Source of the DNA: Myxococcus virescens
GTDB lineage: Bacteria; Myxococcota; Myxococcia; Myxococcales; Myxococcaceae
Length of the DNA stretch: 64,000 nucleotides
Direction: 5' to 3'
NCBI RefSeq assembly: GCF_900101905.1
Contig: NZ_FNAJ01000001.1
Span: 806,001 to 870,000, forward strand
Shown here: positions 27,100 through 36,364 of the stretch, in pieces
Position numbering within the stretch: position 1 is the first letter of the stretch
Layout: the number at the start of each line of letters is the position of its first letter
Notes under the pieces: generated by a model
What the model saw: only the letters and a program-made list of their open reading frames with translations
Databases searched by the model: none
What the model was told of the DNA's origin: nothing
Translations under genes and position numbers: made by a program

Positions 27100-28644
27100 A
27101 TGGACGCGCATCAGGGCCTGCATATCGAGACCCATCCTCGAGAAGGAGACCCGCTGGTTCGCGCCCGGCGGCCCGACCCGTGCGCGCTGGTGTTGTTCGG
27201 CGCCACCGGAGACCTGGCCCAGCGCAAGCTGTTCCCGGCCCTCTTCGAGTTGGCGCGAGACCACCTGCTGCCGGAGAACTTCGCCGTCGTCGCCTTCAGC
27301 CGCTCCGAAGGAGACAGCGAGGCCTTCCGCGAGCATGTGAAGGCGTCCCTGCTGAAGTTCGCCCGCACCCAGCCCCTGGACGAGGCCGTCTGGAAGGACT
27401 TCGCCCCGCGCCTGGAGCTCATCTCCGGCGGCTATGACGACCCGAAGTCCTTCGTGCGCCTGCGCGAGGAGCTCGACCGGGTCGCCCAGAAGTTCGGCAC
27501 CCAGGGCAACCAGTTCTATTACCTGGCCACCCCGGCCTCCACCTTCCCCCAAATCTTCCAGGGCCTGACGGAGTCGGGGTTGCTGAAGCGCCAGGAACAG
27601 GCCGACCCGCGCCCGTGGCAGCGGCTCATCATCGAGAAGCCCTTCGGCCACGATTTGGAGAGCGCCCGCGCGCTCAACCGCGAGCTGGCGGCGGTGTTGG
27701 ACGAGCGGCAGATATTCCGCATCGACCACTACCTGGGCAAGGAGACCGTCCAGAACATCCTCGTCTTCCGCTTCGCCAACGCCATCTTCGAGCCGCTGTG
27801 GAACCGGCAACACATCGACCACGTGGAAATCACCGCGGCGGAGACGCTGGGGGTGGAGGGGCGCGGCGGCTTCTACGACGAGACGGGCGTCATCCGGGAC
27901 ATGGTGCAGAACCACCTGCTCCAGGTGCTCGCGCTGTGCGCAATGGAGCCGCCCGTGTCCTTCGGCGCCGAGGACATCCGCGATGAGAAGAACAAGGTCA
28001 TCCGCGCGCTGCGCCCGATGGAGGGCCGCGAGGTGTCCCGCGCGGTGGTGGCCGGCCAGTACGAGGGCTACCTCCAGGAGAAGGGCGTGAAGGCCGGCTC
28101 GCGCACGCCGACCTACGTCGCCATGAAGATGAACATCGACAACTGGCGCTGGGCGGGCGTGCCCTTCTATCTGCGCGCGGGCAAGAAGCTGAAGCGGCGC
28201 GTGACAGAGGTGTCCATCCACTTCAAATCGGTGCCCATCAGCCTCTTCTCCGGGGAAGGCGCCACCTGCCAGCGGCTGCAGCCCAACGTGCTCACGCTGC
28301 GCATCCAGCCCCAGGAAGGCATCGCGCTCTCCTTCGAATCCAAGGTGCCCGGCGAGGATGTCAACATCGCGGGCGTCACCATGGACTTCAACTACCAGGA
28401 GACCTTCCAGCGGCCAGTCCCCGAGGCCTACGAGCGCCTGCTGCTGGACTGCATGCGCGGCAACGCCACCCTCTACGCCCGGCAGGACAGCGTGGAGCAG
28501 GCGTGGACCTTCGTGACGCCCATCCTCCAAGCCCTGGAGTCCGGCGAGGGCGGACCGGCGCACGCCTACCCCGGTGGCAGCGCGGGCCCGGATGCCGCGG
28601 CCGCGCTGCTGGCCCGGGATGGCCGCCGGTGGACCGGACTATGA
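27100..28644 (+). CDS. zwf: Glucose-6-phosphate 1-dehydrogenase
   Basis: 514-aa first enzyme of the oxidative pentose phosphate pathway. The NADP-binding motif [15 protein letters not shown] is near residue 32, and the active-site motif RIDHYLGKE is near residue 207. The length is normal. The ATG at 27100 follows GGAGGGAGG. Its stop overlaps the start of pgl (ATGA), and gnd follows, so the whole oxidative branch is one operon. Confidence 0.97.
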   Translation: MDAHQGLHIETHPREGDPLVRARRPDPCALVLFGATGDLAQRKLFPALFELARDHLLPENFAVVAFSRSEGDSEAFREHVKASLLKFARTQPLDEAVWKDFAPRLELISGGYDDPKSFVRLREELDRVAQKFGTQGNQFYYLATPASTFPQIFQGLTESGLLKRQEQADPRPWQRLIIEKPFGHDLESARALNRELAAVLDERQIFRIDHYLGKETVQNILVFRFANAIFEPLWNRQHIDHVEITAAETLGVEGRGGFYDETGVIRDMVQNHLLQVLALCAMEPPVSFGAEDIRDEKNKVIRALRPMEGREVSRAVVAGQYEGYLQEKGVKAGSRTPTYVAMKMNIDNWRWAGVPFYLRAGKKLKRRVTEVSIHFKSVPISLFSGEGATCQRLQPNVLTLRIQPQEGIALSFESKVPGEDVNIAGVTMDFNYQETFQRPVPEAYERLLLDCMRGNATLYARQDSVEQAWTFVTPILQALESGEGGPAHAYPGGSAGPDAAAALLARDGRRWTGL

Positions 28645-29312
28645 GCGCCGCGCGCACGCACGTCGTGCCCACCGAGTCCCTGCCCCGGGAAGCCGCGGTG
28701 TGGATGGCACGCGCGCTCCAGGACACGCTCGCCACCCAGCGTCGCGTCAGCCTGGCCCTGTCGGGCGGCAGCACGCCGGGCCCCGCGTACCGGGCGCTGG
28801 CGGCGCAGGTGCTTCCCTGGGAGCGCGTGGACGTCTACTTCGTGGACGAGCGCTTCGTTCCGCCCGACCACGCGGACAGCAACTACCGGATGGTGGAGGA
28901 CACGCTGCTGCGTCCTCTTCGGCTGTCGCCGTCGCAGGTGTTCCGCATGGAGGGTGAGCGCGAGGACCGGGACGCCGCCGCGAAGGACTACGCGGCGAAG
29001 CTGCCCGCTGCCCTGGACGTGGTGCTGCTGGGCATGGGAGAGGACGGGCACACGGCCAGCCTCTTCCCCGGCCACCCCGCGCTCGAGGAATCCGAGCAGC
29101 GCGTCCTGGCGGTGGTGGGGCCCAAGCCGCCGCCCTGGCGGATGACGTTGACGCTGCCGGTATTGCGGTCCGCGCGGCACGTGCTGACCCTCGTATCGGG
29201 GGCGGGCAAGCAGGACACGGTGCGCCGGGCGCTGGCGGGGGACCTGAGCCTCCCCGCCGCCCGGGTGACGAATTCGGAGTGGATGCTGGACCCCGCCGCC
29301 GCCGGGCGATGA
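28641..29312 (+). CDS. pgl: 6-phosphogluconolactonase
   Basis: 223-aa DevB/SOL-type lactonase that hydrolyses 6-phosphogluconolactone. Family motifs [32 protein letters not shown] and [15 protein letters not shown] are all present. The ATG overlaps the zwf stop by 4 bp (translational coupling). The frame is open upstream but would duplicate zwf coding sequence. gnd follows 37 bp on. Confidence 0.95.
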   Translation: MSAARTHVVPTESLPREAAVWMARALQDTLATQRRVSLALSGGSTPGPAYRALAAQVLPWERVDVYFVDERFVPPDHADSNYRMVEDTLLRPLRLSPSQVFRMEGEREDRDAAAKDYAAKLPAALDVVLLGMGEDGHTASLFPGHPALEESEQRVLAVVGPKPPPWRMTLTLPVLRSARHVLTLVSGAGKQDTVRRALAGDLSLPAARVTNSEWMLDPAAAGR

Positions 29313-29349
29313 GGGCTCCCAGTCGCGAACCTTCCAGGAGGAACCAACG

Positions 29350-30774
29350 ATGAGTGAGGCAACGGGCGCGCAGTTCGGCGTGGCGGGAATGGGCGTCATG
29401 GGGGCGAGCCTCGCCCTCAACATCGCGGACCACGGCTTCCGGGTGGCCGTGTGGGACAGGCATGCGGAGCGCATCGATGAGATGCACCGCAAGCACGGAC
29501 ACCCCGAGGTCTGGGGCACCGAGTCCCTGGAGGCCTTCGTTCAGCGGCTGGAGCGCCCGCGCAAGGTGCTGCTGATGGTGACGGCGGGCGCGGCGGTGGA
29601 CTCCATGCTGGAGCGCCTGCTGCCGCTGATGGCGGAAGGCGACGTCATCATGGACGCCGGCAACTCGTGGTTCCTGGACACGCGCCGCCGCGAGGAGCAG
29701 TGCAAGGCCAAGGGCATCCACTTCCTGGGCGTCGGCGTGTCCGGCGGCGAGGAGGGCGCGCGCAACGGCCCCTCCATCATGCCGGGCGGTGCCCCCGCGG
29801 CGTACGAGCTGGTGCGTCCGGTGTTCGAAGCCATCGCCGCGATGACGGACCTGGGGCCGTGTGTCACCTATGTGGGGGCGGACGGCGCCGGGCACTTCGT
29901 GAAGATGGTGCACAACGGCATCGAGTACGCGGACATGCAGTTGCTCGCGGAGACGTACGACGTGCTGCGCCGCGGGCTCGGGCTGGACGCGGACGCGCTG
30001 GCGGACCTGCTGTCCCAGTGGGACCATGGCATCGCCGGCTCGTTCCTGCTGGAGACCACCATCAAGGTGCTGCGCCAGAAGGACCCGGAGACGGGCAAGC
30101 CGCTGGTGGACCTGGTGTTGGACAAGGCGGGCCAGAAGGGCACCGGCAAATGGACGGTGCAGGTGGCGCTGGATTTGGGCGTCCCGATTCCCTCCATCGC
30201 CGCGTCACTGGACGCGCGCATCCTGTCCTCCATGAAGGACGAACGCGTGGCCGCCGCGCCGAAGCTGAACGGCCCGGTGGGGCAGCTCAGCAAGGAGGAG
30301 CGGGCGCAGCTGGCGGCGTGGACACATGACGCGCTCTACGCGGCGCGGGTGGTGACGTATGCGCAGGGCATGCGGCTCATCCAGGCGGCGTCCCAGGAGT
30401 ATCAGTGGAACATCAACCTGGCGGAGCTGGCGCGCATCTGGCGGGGGGGCTGCATCATCCGCGCGAAGCTGCTCACGCCCCTGCGTGAGGCCTTCCTGCA
30501 GCAGCCGACGCTGCCCAACCTGATGGTGTCCGACGCCTTCGCGCCGGTGTTGGAGCGCATGGCCCCCGCGTGGCGGCAGGTGGTGGGCGTCGCCACGCGC
30601 GTGGGCATCCCCGTGCCGGTGTTCAGCTCCTCGCTGGCGTACCTGGACAGCTACCGCACCGCGGAGCTGCCGCAGAACCTCACCCAGGCACAGCGTGACG
30701 CCTTCGGCGCACACACCTATCAGCGCAAGGACAGACCGGAAGCGGGCTTCGTCCACACGGAGTGGGGCAAGTAG
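29350..30774 (+). CDS. gnd: 6-phosphogluconate dehydrogenase, decarboxylating
   Basis: 474-aa enzyme that converts 6-phosphogluconate to ribulose 5-phosphate. The N-terminal nucleotide-binding GVAGMGVMGASLALN, the signature GGEEGARNGPSIMPGG and the catalytic KMVHNGIEYADMQ are present. The C-terminal domain has normal length for the long (about 470-aa) form. An AGGAGG ribosome site precedes the ATG. Last gene of zwf-pgl-gnd. Confidence 0.96.
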   Translation: MSEATGAQFGVAGMGVMGASLALNIADHGFRVAVWDRHAERIDEMHRKHGHPEVWGTESLEAFVQRLERPRKVLLMVTAGAAVDSMLERLLPLMAEGDVIMDAGNSWFLDTRRREEQCKAKGIHFLGVGVSGGEEGARNGPSIMPGGAPAAYELVRPVFEAIAAMTDLGPCVTYVGADGAGHFVKMVHNGIEYADMQLLAETYDVLRRGLGLDADALADLLSQWDHGIAGSFLLETTIKVLRQKDPETGKPLVDLVLDKAGQKGTGKWTVQVALDLGVPIPSIAASLDARILSSMKDERVAAAPKLNGPVGQLSKEERAQLAAWTHDALYAARVVTYAQGMRLIQAASQEYQWNINLAELARIWRGGCIIRAKLLTPLREAFLQQPTLPNLMVSDAFAPVLERMAPAWRQVVGVATRVGIPVPVFSSSLAYLDSYRTAELPQNLTQAQRDAFGAHTYQRKDRPEAGFVHTEWGK

Positions 30775-30790
30775 CAAGGGGCCTGCATGA

Positions 30791-30816
30791 CCCGGGCGCG
30801 CAGCCGGACGCCCGGG
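30791..30816 (+). terminator. Hairpin after gnd, possible transcription end
   Basis: CCCGGGCG (30791-30798) pairs with CGCCCGGG (30809-30816), 17 bp after the gnd stop. There is no T-run, so if it terminates transcription it would need a factor or act as an RNA 3' stabiliser. Confidence 0.35.
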
Positions 30817-30944
30817 CCGCGGACACGGCAATTCCTGCTCACTGAATACCCTGGCGCGCGGAACCAGAAACCCTTAGCGCACTGCACCTTTCACAGACAT
30901 CGAGCATCAGGCATCTTTGAAGCTCTCTTTCCGGAGCCTCGACC

Positions 30945-32114
30945 ATGACGCTGGATGCCGGAGCGGACCTGCTGCATGCGGTACGTGAGTTGGCCCCTGC
31001 CCTCTCCGCTCGCAGTGGGGAGATTGAGCAGGCACGGCAGCTCCCCTTGGACCTCATCGCCACGCTGAAGGACATCGGCGTCTACCGGATGCTTGTCCCT
31101 CGCAGCCATGGCGGGCTGGAGCTGAATCTTGTCACCGGGCTGGACGTGCTCTCCGAGCTGGCCCGCGCGGACGCCTCCACCGCCTGGACGATGATGATTG
31201 CCACGGAGAGCCCCCAACTCTTCGCCCTTCTCCTCCGCGAGGAGTTCGATGCCATCTACGCCGCCGGGCCCAATGCCACCGTGGGCGGCGCCTTCAATGC
31301 CCAGGGCAAGGCCGTGCAGGTGGACGGCGGCTACCGCGTCACCGGCCACTGGAACTTCGCCACCGGCTGCCGCCAGAGTGAATGGCTGTTCGGCAACTGT
31401 GTCGTCCTTGGCCCAGACGGCAAGCCCCGCCCTGGCCCCGCCGAGGGCATGCCCGAGACGCGCGCCATGCTGCTCCCCGCCAACGAGGTCCGCATCATCG
31501 AGCACTGGGACGTGCTCGGCCTGCGCGGCACCGGCAGCCACGACATCGCCATCGACGCCTTCGTCCCCCAGCAACGCACCTTCGACATCTTCACCGGCCA
31601 GCCCTCCGTGCCGGGCGCCAACTTCGTGGTGCCGGTGCTGCACTACGCCATGCACATCGGCGCGGTGGCGGTGGGCATCGCCCAGGGCGCGGTGGACGAC
31701 CTGCTCACCCTGGCCCGCTCGGGCAAGCGCCGGCTGTATGCGCGCACCTCGCTCGTGGACTCCCCTGTGTTCCGCAACCGGCTGGGCCGCGCGGAGACGG
31801 GCGCCCGCGCCGCTCACGACGCCCTCCGCCGCATGGGTGAGGTGTTCTGGGATGCCTGCCAGCAGTCCCCGGTGAAGGCCTTCGCCCTCGCGCCGCAGGT
31901 GTCCTCCACCCTGACGTGGGCCGTGGAGACAGCCGCCGAGGTCGTGACGGCCTGCTACCACGCGGGCGGCGCCACGTCTGTGCGCGATGGCGCATCGCTC
32001 CAGCGCCGTTTCCGCGACATCCACACCCTCACCCAGCACGCGGCCGTGGCGGAGGGCTGGTTCACCCAGGAAGGCAGCGCGCTCCTGGGCTTCCCCGTCC
32101 TCTTCGAAGCCTGA
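30945..32114 (+). CDS. Acyl-CoA dehydrogenase-like flavoprotein (HsaA/DszC-type monooxygenase)
   Basis: 389-aa protein with the acyl-CoA dehydrogenase N-terminal fold (LPLDLIATLKDIGVYRMLVP, DASTAWTMMI) and the 'type 2' C-terminal domain found in two-component flavin monooxygenases such as HsaA. VTGHWNFATGC is the usual middle-domain motif. It may hydroxylate an aromatic or other substrate using reduced flavin from a separate reductase, which is not present nearby. The ATG at 30945 has GGAG 8 bases upstream. It converges with the acyl-CoA synthetase gene 11 bp away. Confidence 0.78.
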   Translation: MTLDAGADLLHAVRELAPALSARSGEIEQARQLPLDLIATLKDIGVYRMLVPRSHGGLELNLVTGLDVLSELARADASTAWTMMIATESPQLFALLLREEFDAIYAAGPNATVGGAFNAQGKAVQVDGGYRVTGHWNFATGCRQSEWLFGNCVVLGPDGKPRPGPAEGMPETRAMLLPANEVRIIEHWDVLGLRGTGSHDIAIDAFVPQQRTFDIFTGQPSVPGANFVVPVLHYAMHIGAVAVGIAQGAVDDLLTLARSGKRRLYARTSLVDSPVFRNRLGRAETGARAAHDALRRMGEVFWDACQQSPVKAFALAPQVSSTLTWAVETAAEVVTACYHAGGATSVRDGASLQRRFRDIHTLTQHAAVAEGWFTQEGSALLGFPVLFEA

Positions 32115-32125
32115 CGGCGCGCCCG

Positions 32126-33763
32126 CTACGTCCGCGGGGTGCGCAGCTCCGCGCGGCGAATCTTCCCGCTCACCGTCTTGGGCAGCTCGGTGACGAACTC
32201 GATTTCGCGCGGGTACTTGTAGGGCGCCGTCGTCCGCTTCACGTGCTCCTGCAACGCCTGCGCGAGCGCCGGGGATGCCGTATGCCCCGGGGCCAGCACC
32301 ACGAAGGCCTTCACCCGCTGGCCAATCTTCTCGTCCGGCACGCCGATGACGGCCGACTCCGCCACCGCGTCGTGCTCCAGCAGCGCGGACTCCACCTCGA
32401 AGGGCCCCACGCGGTAGCCCGACGTCTTGATGACGTCATCCGCGCGCCCCACGAACCAGAAGTAGCCGTCCGCGTCGCGCACGGCCCGGTCTCCCGTCAC
32501 GTACCAGTCACCACGCCGGCACGCCGCGTTGGCCGCGTCATCCCCGAGATAGCCCTGGAACAACCCCACGGGCCGCTCGGGCGCCACCCGCACCGCGATG
32601 TCCCCCTCCTGCCCGTCCGCCACCTCCTGGCCCTGGTCGTCGATGACGCTCACCGTGAAGCCCGGGGATGGCTTGCCCATGGAGCCCACGCGCGGCGCCA
32701 TGGAGGGGAACATGCCCACAATCATCACCGTCTCCGTCTGCCCGTAGCCCTCATGGATGTGCAGCCCGGTGGCGTCCTTCCACGTGTCGATGACTTCCGG
32801 ATTGAGCGGCTCGCCCGCGCTCACCGTGTGCCGCAGCGAGGACAGGTCGAAGTCCTTCAAGTCCTGGAGCACCAGCGCCCGCCACGCGGTGGGCGGCGCG
32901 CAGAAGGTGGTGACCTTCTGAGTCTCCAACACCTTCAACAGCTTCGCGGGCTCGAAGCGGCCACGGAAGTCATGGACGACGTTGCACGCGCCCTGGCTCC
33001 ACGGGCCGAAGAGCTTGCCCCATGCGCACTTGGCCCAGCCGGTGTCGCTGAGCGTCAGGTGCCGGTCCTCCGGCGTCAGGTCCAGCCAGTAGCGGCCGGT
33101 AATCACGTGCCCCTGCCCGTAGCTGGCCTGCGTGTGCAGCACCATCTTCGGCATGCCCGTGGTGCCAGACGTGAAGTAGATGAGCAGCGGCGCATCCGCG
33201 CGCGAGGGCTCGAAGGCCGCGCCCGCCTCCGCCTCCGCGACGCCGGACACGTAGCGCCCCCACGGCGACGGCGCGCCCTCGCCCACCGACACCCAGGTGC
33301 GGACCTTGCCCGCCGTCCCCACCAGGCCGTCGAAGCGCTCCAGGCAGCTCACGTCCGCAATCACCGCCTGGGCCTCCGCCACCTCCAACCGGTAGCGGAT
33401 GTCCTTCGGCGTGAGCATGGGCGTGCCCGGCATGAAGACGATGCCCGCGCGAATGCAGCCCAGCACCAGGAACCACCACTCCGGCACGCGCGGCATCATG
33501 ATGAAGACCCGGTCCCCCCGGCGAAGCCCCTGCTCCGTCAGGAAGCGGGCCGCGTGCAGCGAGCGCCGCCGCAAGTCCTCCCATGTGAAGCGCCGCGTCT
33601 GCCCCGCTTCGTCGGACCACAGCAGGGCCAGCGCCTCCGGGCGCTCGGCGGCGTGCCGGTCGATGACGTCGGCCGCGAAGTTGAAGTGCTCGGGCCGCTC
33701 CCAGCGAAAGTCCCGGCGGGTGGCCTCGTAGTCCTTCATGTTCCGAGGGGGTGACAGGGGCAT
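32126..33763 (-). CDS. AMP-forming acyl-CoA synthetase (medium-chain/acetyl type)
   Basis: About 545-aa ANL-superfamily ligase that activates a carboxylic acid with ATP and CoA. The AMP-binding motif YFTSGTTGMPKM, the GYGQTE core, the hinge GRADDVIKTSGYRVGPFE and the catalytic lysine region PKTVSGKIRR are complete, so it should be active. It is most like medium-chain (ACSM) synthetases. ATG at 33763 (CAGGAG 9 bases upstream) is chosen over the frame start at 33793. It is convergent with the acyl-CoA dehydrogenase-like gene. Confidence 0.88.
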   Translation of the reverse strand: MPLSPPRNMKDYEATRRDFRWERPEHFNFAADVIDRHAAERPEALALLWSDEAGQTRRFTWEDLRRRSLHAARFLTEQGLRRGDRVFIMMPRVPEWWFLVLGCIRAGIVFMPGTPMLTPKDIRYRLEVAEAQAVIADVSCLERFDGLVGTAGKVRTWVSVGEGAPSPWGRYVSGVAEAEAGAAFEPSRADAPLLIYFTSGTTGMPKMVLHTQASYGQGHVITGRYWLDLTPEDRHLTLSDTGWAKCAWGKLFGPWSQGACNVVHDFRGRFEPAKLLKVLETQKVTTFCAPPTAWRALVLQDLKDFDLSSLRHTVSAGEPLNPEVIDTWKDATGLHIHEGYGQTETVMIVGMFPSMAPRVGSMGKPSPGFTVSVIDDQGQEVADGQEGDIAVRVAPERPVGLFQGYLGDDAANAACRRGDWYVTGDRAVRDADGYFWFVGRADDVIKTSGYRVGPFEVESALLEHDAVAESAVIGVPDEKIGQRVKAFVVLAPGHTASPALAQALQEHVKRTTAPYKYPREIEFVTELPKTVSGKIRRAELRTPRT

Positions 33764-33883
33764 GGTGGCCGACTCCTGGGCGGAAGAAACCAACCGCCAG
33801 AGCCTGCCACGGCACGCCAGGGACGTCCTTCACGAGTCCCGCGTTCGCCCGGTCCCGGACACGCGCCTGCACGAAGCCCACAA

Positions 33884-33917
33884 AAGCAAGAGGCCGGCCC
33901 TGTCACAGGCCGGCCTC
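33884..33917 (-). terminator. Terminator of the sigma/anti-sigma operon
   Basis: A perfect 10-bp stem, GAGGCCGGCC (33890-33899) with GGCCGGCCTC (33908-33917), and an 8-nt loop. Read on the minus strand it is followed by TTGCTTTTG, fitting an intrinsic terminator 26 bp after the anti-sigma stop codon. Confidence 0.8.
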
Positions 33918-33943
33918 CGCGCGACGTCATCCGAAGCGAGCGC

Positions 33944-35347
33944 TCAGTTGATTTCAGCGCACGGGAAGAGCGTGTTGTACGCACCACACGTGCGAAGCGT
34001 GGCCAGCAGCAGGTGCTCGGCGTTGGCCGCGCGGCCGGACGCCTCCTCGCTCCGGGCCCGCTCACGCTCGGCCAGCAGGTTGAGCCACGGGTCCCTGGAG
34101 CCGTGGGCGTAGCGCTGCAGGGCCTTGAGCGACTCCGCATCCCGGGCGGCCTCGCCCGTGTGGAGCAACGCGCCGACGTACAGGTCCGTCTCCTGGGAGG
34201 CGCGCAGTCGCTCCAGCAGCCCCGGAACCAGCGCCCCCTTCACCAGCCGCGCATAGTCCTCCGCCAGCGGCGCACGCACCTTGAAGTCGCGGGCTGCCAC
34301 ATCCCGGACGTAGTCCTGGAGCACCGTGCCTTCACCCAGCCGATCCAACGCCGAGGCGAACGGCAACAGTGAGGCCACCGCGTCCGCCGAAGTGGCCGTA
34401 CGCACCGCTTCATAGAGGGCCGCTCGCGTCACCGCGGGCTGCTGCCGCACCAGGTACGCCGCATCCGCCGTCTTCTCGGTGAGCTGCGTCCACGTCTCCC
34501 GCACCTGGCGCTGCCACCGCGCGGCCTCCGCGTCACGCAGCGCACGCATCTCGTCCGCGCGCTTCTCCGCGGCCACCTGCCAGCCCGCCGCCTGGCCCGG
34601 CAGCGACGCGACGTCGCGGAACGACGCCTCCGCCTGCTTCAGCAGGCCCAGCCCCCGCAGCGCCAGCCCCCGGTTCCACAGCGCCTGCGCATGCCGCGGC
34701 TCCTGTCGCAGCGCGCCGCCGAGCAGGTTCAGCGCTTCCTCCCACCGCTGACCGCTGAGGGCCACCACCGCGCGGTCATTGTCCCGGTCCGCCGAGGCCG
34801 GTGCCCGCGCCAGGAAGGACTCCGCCTGCTGCCAGTCCCCGCGCAGCGCATAGGCGGCGGCGATGCCCCGGAAGTCCTGCTGCTCCTCCAGCTCCGCCAG
34901 GGGACGCAGCGGCAGCGGGTTCGCGGCGCCGGACGTGCCGCGCATCGGCTCGTAGGGCCGGAAGCGGTCCGCCATCGGGTGGCTGAGCCGCGCCTCCAAG
35001 GTCCGCACGTCCGCGCCCGCCAACCACACGTCGGTGGGGGCCTCCGGCTGCGTCTGGAGACGGAACACGCCCACCGCCGCCAACCCCGCCGCCAACGCCA
35101 CCGGCACCACCGTGCGGGACATCCGCTGCATCCACGGCCGCAGCGGCGTCACCTTCGCGGGCGGCGGCTCGGCGACGCTGGCGCTACCCCCCAGGGCGCG
35201 CGAGGCCAGCAGCTCCAACTGAAGCAGCTCCCTCAGCCCCGCCTCGCATTCAGGGCAGCGCCCCAGGTGCTGGCGGAAGACCTCCGCGTCGGGAGCGGAC
35301 AGCTCTCCGTCCACGAAGAGGTGCAGATTGGTGCATGGCGTCGTCAT
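33944..35347 (-). CDS. Membrane anti-sigma factor with zinc finger and TPR ectodomain
   Basis: 467 aa. Residues ~1-40 form a ZAS-type anti-sigma zinc finger (HLGRCPEC, the HxxxCxxC motif; HLFVDGELS before it). A single transmembrane helix follows at about residues 80-97 (VVPVALAAGLAAVGVF). The remaining ~370 residues are TPR-like helices predicted to lie outside the cytoplasm. The ectodomain matches the N-terminal half of the TPR-CHAT protein encoded at 37400-40144 along its whole length (for example ARLSHPMADRFRP against ARLTHPEADRYRP, and RHAQALWNRGLALRGLGL against KHAQAMWNRALVLQAMGL). It overlaps the sigma gene by 4 bp, as expected for a sigma/anti-sigma pair. Predicted role: hold the sigma factor at the membrane until an external or proteolytic signal arrives. 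Confidence 0.87.
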   Translation of the reverse strand: MTTPCTNLHLFVDGELSAPDAEVFRQHLGRCPECEAGLRELLQLELLASRALGGSASVAEPPPAKVTPLRPWMQRMSRTVVPVALAAGLAAVGVFRLQTQPEAPTDVWLAGADVRTLEARLSHPMADRFRPYEPMRGTSGAANPLPLRPLAELEEQQDFRGIAAAYALRGDWQQAESFLARAPASADRDNDRAVVALSGQRWEEALNLLGGALRQEPRHAQALWNRGLALRGLGLLKQAEASFRDVASLPGQAAGWQVAAEKRADEMRALRDAEAARWQRQVRETWTQLTEKTADAAYLVRQQPAVTRAALYEAVRTATSADAVASLLPFASALDRLGEGTVLQDYVRDVAARDFKVRAPLAEDYARLVKGALVPGLLERLRASQETDLYVGALLHTGEAARDAESLKALQRYAHGSRDPWLNLLAERERARSEEASGRAANAEHLLLATLRTCGAYNTLFPCAEIN

Positions 35348-35904
35348 GAGCTCGTGGCCCCCTGCTCCCGGGCTACCGCCACCTGGGGCAGCAGCAGTTC
35401 CTTCAAATCCCTACGGGCCAGGGTGAGCCAACTGCCCACGGTGCCCACGGGAACATTGAAATGCTCGGCGATGGCGTTGTAGCGCTTGCCCTCCGCGTGC
35501 AGGCGGTAGGCGTCACGCAGGTGCGGCTTCAGCCGCTCGATGGCCTTCTGGAAGGCGTCGGTGCTCACCAGCGCCCAGTTCTCCTGGGTCTCCTCTGGTG
35601 ACACCGCCAAATCCTGGACCAGCGCCAGGTGCGGCATGCCCCGGGACTCCGTCCGCTGGCGGCGGCAGTAGTCCAGGAAGCGGTTCGTCATCGTCGTACA
35701 CAGCCACGCAGCCGCCGCGGAGTCCGTCCGGTCCTTCAGATGCTCGAACTCCGGCATCGCCCGCTCGAAGGTCTCCTGGACGAGGTCCTCCGGCTCCAGG
35801 CTGGAGCGGGCACACAACCGGCGGGCCAGCCCCAGAAGGCTGGGCCGATGCTGACGGATGAACGCTTCGAAGCGCCTCCGGTCCCGGTTGAAGAGGTTGG
35901 ACAT
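35344..35904 (-). CDS. ECF-type RNA polymerase sigma factor
   Basis: 186-aa sigma-70-family protein with region 2 (LEPEDLVQETFERAMPEF, WLCTTMTNRFLDYCRR) and region 4 (IAEHFNVPVGTVGSWLTLARRDL, the helix-turn-helix). No other domains are present, consistent with an ECF factor. The downstream anti-sigma gene overlaps it by 4 bp. A candidate autoregulatory promoter lies ~30-60 bp upstream (separate entry) and resembles one in front of the TPR-CHAT gene. Confidence 0.9.
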   Translation of the reverse strand: MSNLFNRDRRRFEAFIRQHRPSLLGLARRLCARSSLEPEDLVQETFERAMPEFEHLKDRTDSAAAAWLCTTMTNRFLDYCRRQRTESRGMPHLALVQDLAVSPEETQENWALVSTDAFQKAIERLKPHLRDAYRLHAEGKRYNAIAEHFNVPVGTVGSWLTLARRDLKELLLPQVAVAREQGATSS

Positions 35905-35934
35905 GCAGCCCCACTCACATGCGCGCCTGCGCGT

Positions 35935-35961
35935 TACCCAGTCAAAGACGCGCAGCCGTCC
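35935..35961 (-). promoter_or_regulatory. Candidate ECF promoter of the sigma/anti-sigma operon
   Basis: On the minus strand, GGACGG (35961-35956), a 17-bp spacer and GGTA (35938-35935), ending 30 bp before the sigma ATG. The same arrangement (GAACGG, 17 bp, GGTA) occurs 40 bp before the TPR-CHAT gene. The match is short, so confidence is modest. Confidence 0.4.
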
Positions 35962-35995
35962 AATCCTTGAGAATAAAAAAGAAGGACCTGGACAG

Positions 35996-36031
35996 AAAAA
36001 TGCCCGGGAGGGTGAAAAACCCTGCCCGGGC
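35996..36031 (-). terminator. Strong intrinsic terminator after the 61-aa peptide gene
   Basis: On the minus strand GCCCGGG pairs with CCCGGGC (36031-36025 and 36008-36002), extended by AGGGT/ACCCT, with a TTTTC loop and one bulged base. TTTTTCTG follows directly. It begins 7 bases after the stop codon at 36039, separating the peptide gene from the sigma operon. Confidence 0.9.
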
Positions 36032-36038
36032 CTGGAGA

Positions 36039-36224
36039 TCAGCGGACCTGGCTGGCGTTCGGATGCTCCGGCCCGACCAGGGGAGGAACCGCCGGCGACG
36101 GCAGCGGGAGCCGCTTGCGCGGGGCGACGCTGGCCGTGTCGCAGTTGACGTAGGTGTTCTTGACATGGGCTTCACCGGATTCGGAATCCAAGCTACCGGC
36201 CATAAGGGATTCGACGGGCGTCAT
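36039..36224 (-). CDS. Small peptide gene (61 aa), possible modified-peptide precursor
   Basis: 61-residue peptide, MTPVESLMAGSL at the N-terminus, a single Cys (VNCDT, residue 28), a basic RKR cluster at residues 36-38, and a Pro-rich second half. A GTG at 36236 is an alternative start. Support for a real gene is positional: a strong terminator begins 7 bp after its stop, and it is divergent from a cupin/JmjC-type oxygenase across a 140-bp gap. The first half uses codons less GC-rich than its neighbours. No signal peptide or known family recognised. A substrate peptide for the adjacent oxygenase is one reading; a regulatory peptide is another. Confidence 0.6.
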   Translation of the reverse strand: MTPVESLMAGSLDSESGEAHVKNTYVNCDTASVAPRKRLPLPSPAVPPLVGPEHPNASQVR

Positions 36225-36364
36225 GAGCGCTCGCACCTCGCGATGGGGATGGTCTGAAAGCTAGACATGGATGATACGGCAACACGTACAGTCCTTATCA
36301 TGACACGCGCCAACCCCGCGCATCTGACGGGGCAACTCGCGACATGGAATTCACGGAGTTCTGA
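36225..36364. promoter_or_regulatory. Divergent promoter region between the peptide and oxygenase genes
   Basis: 140 bp, less GC-rich than the surroundings, between two divergent genes. It must hold promoters for both, but I see no convincing -35/-10 pair. A 33-codon frame (36267-36368) ends by overlapping the oxygenase ATG (ATGA). It may be a coupling leader ORF or chance. Confidence 0.4.
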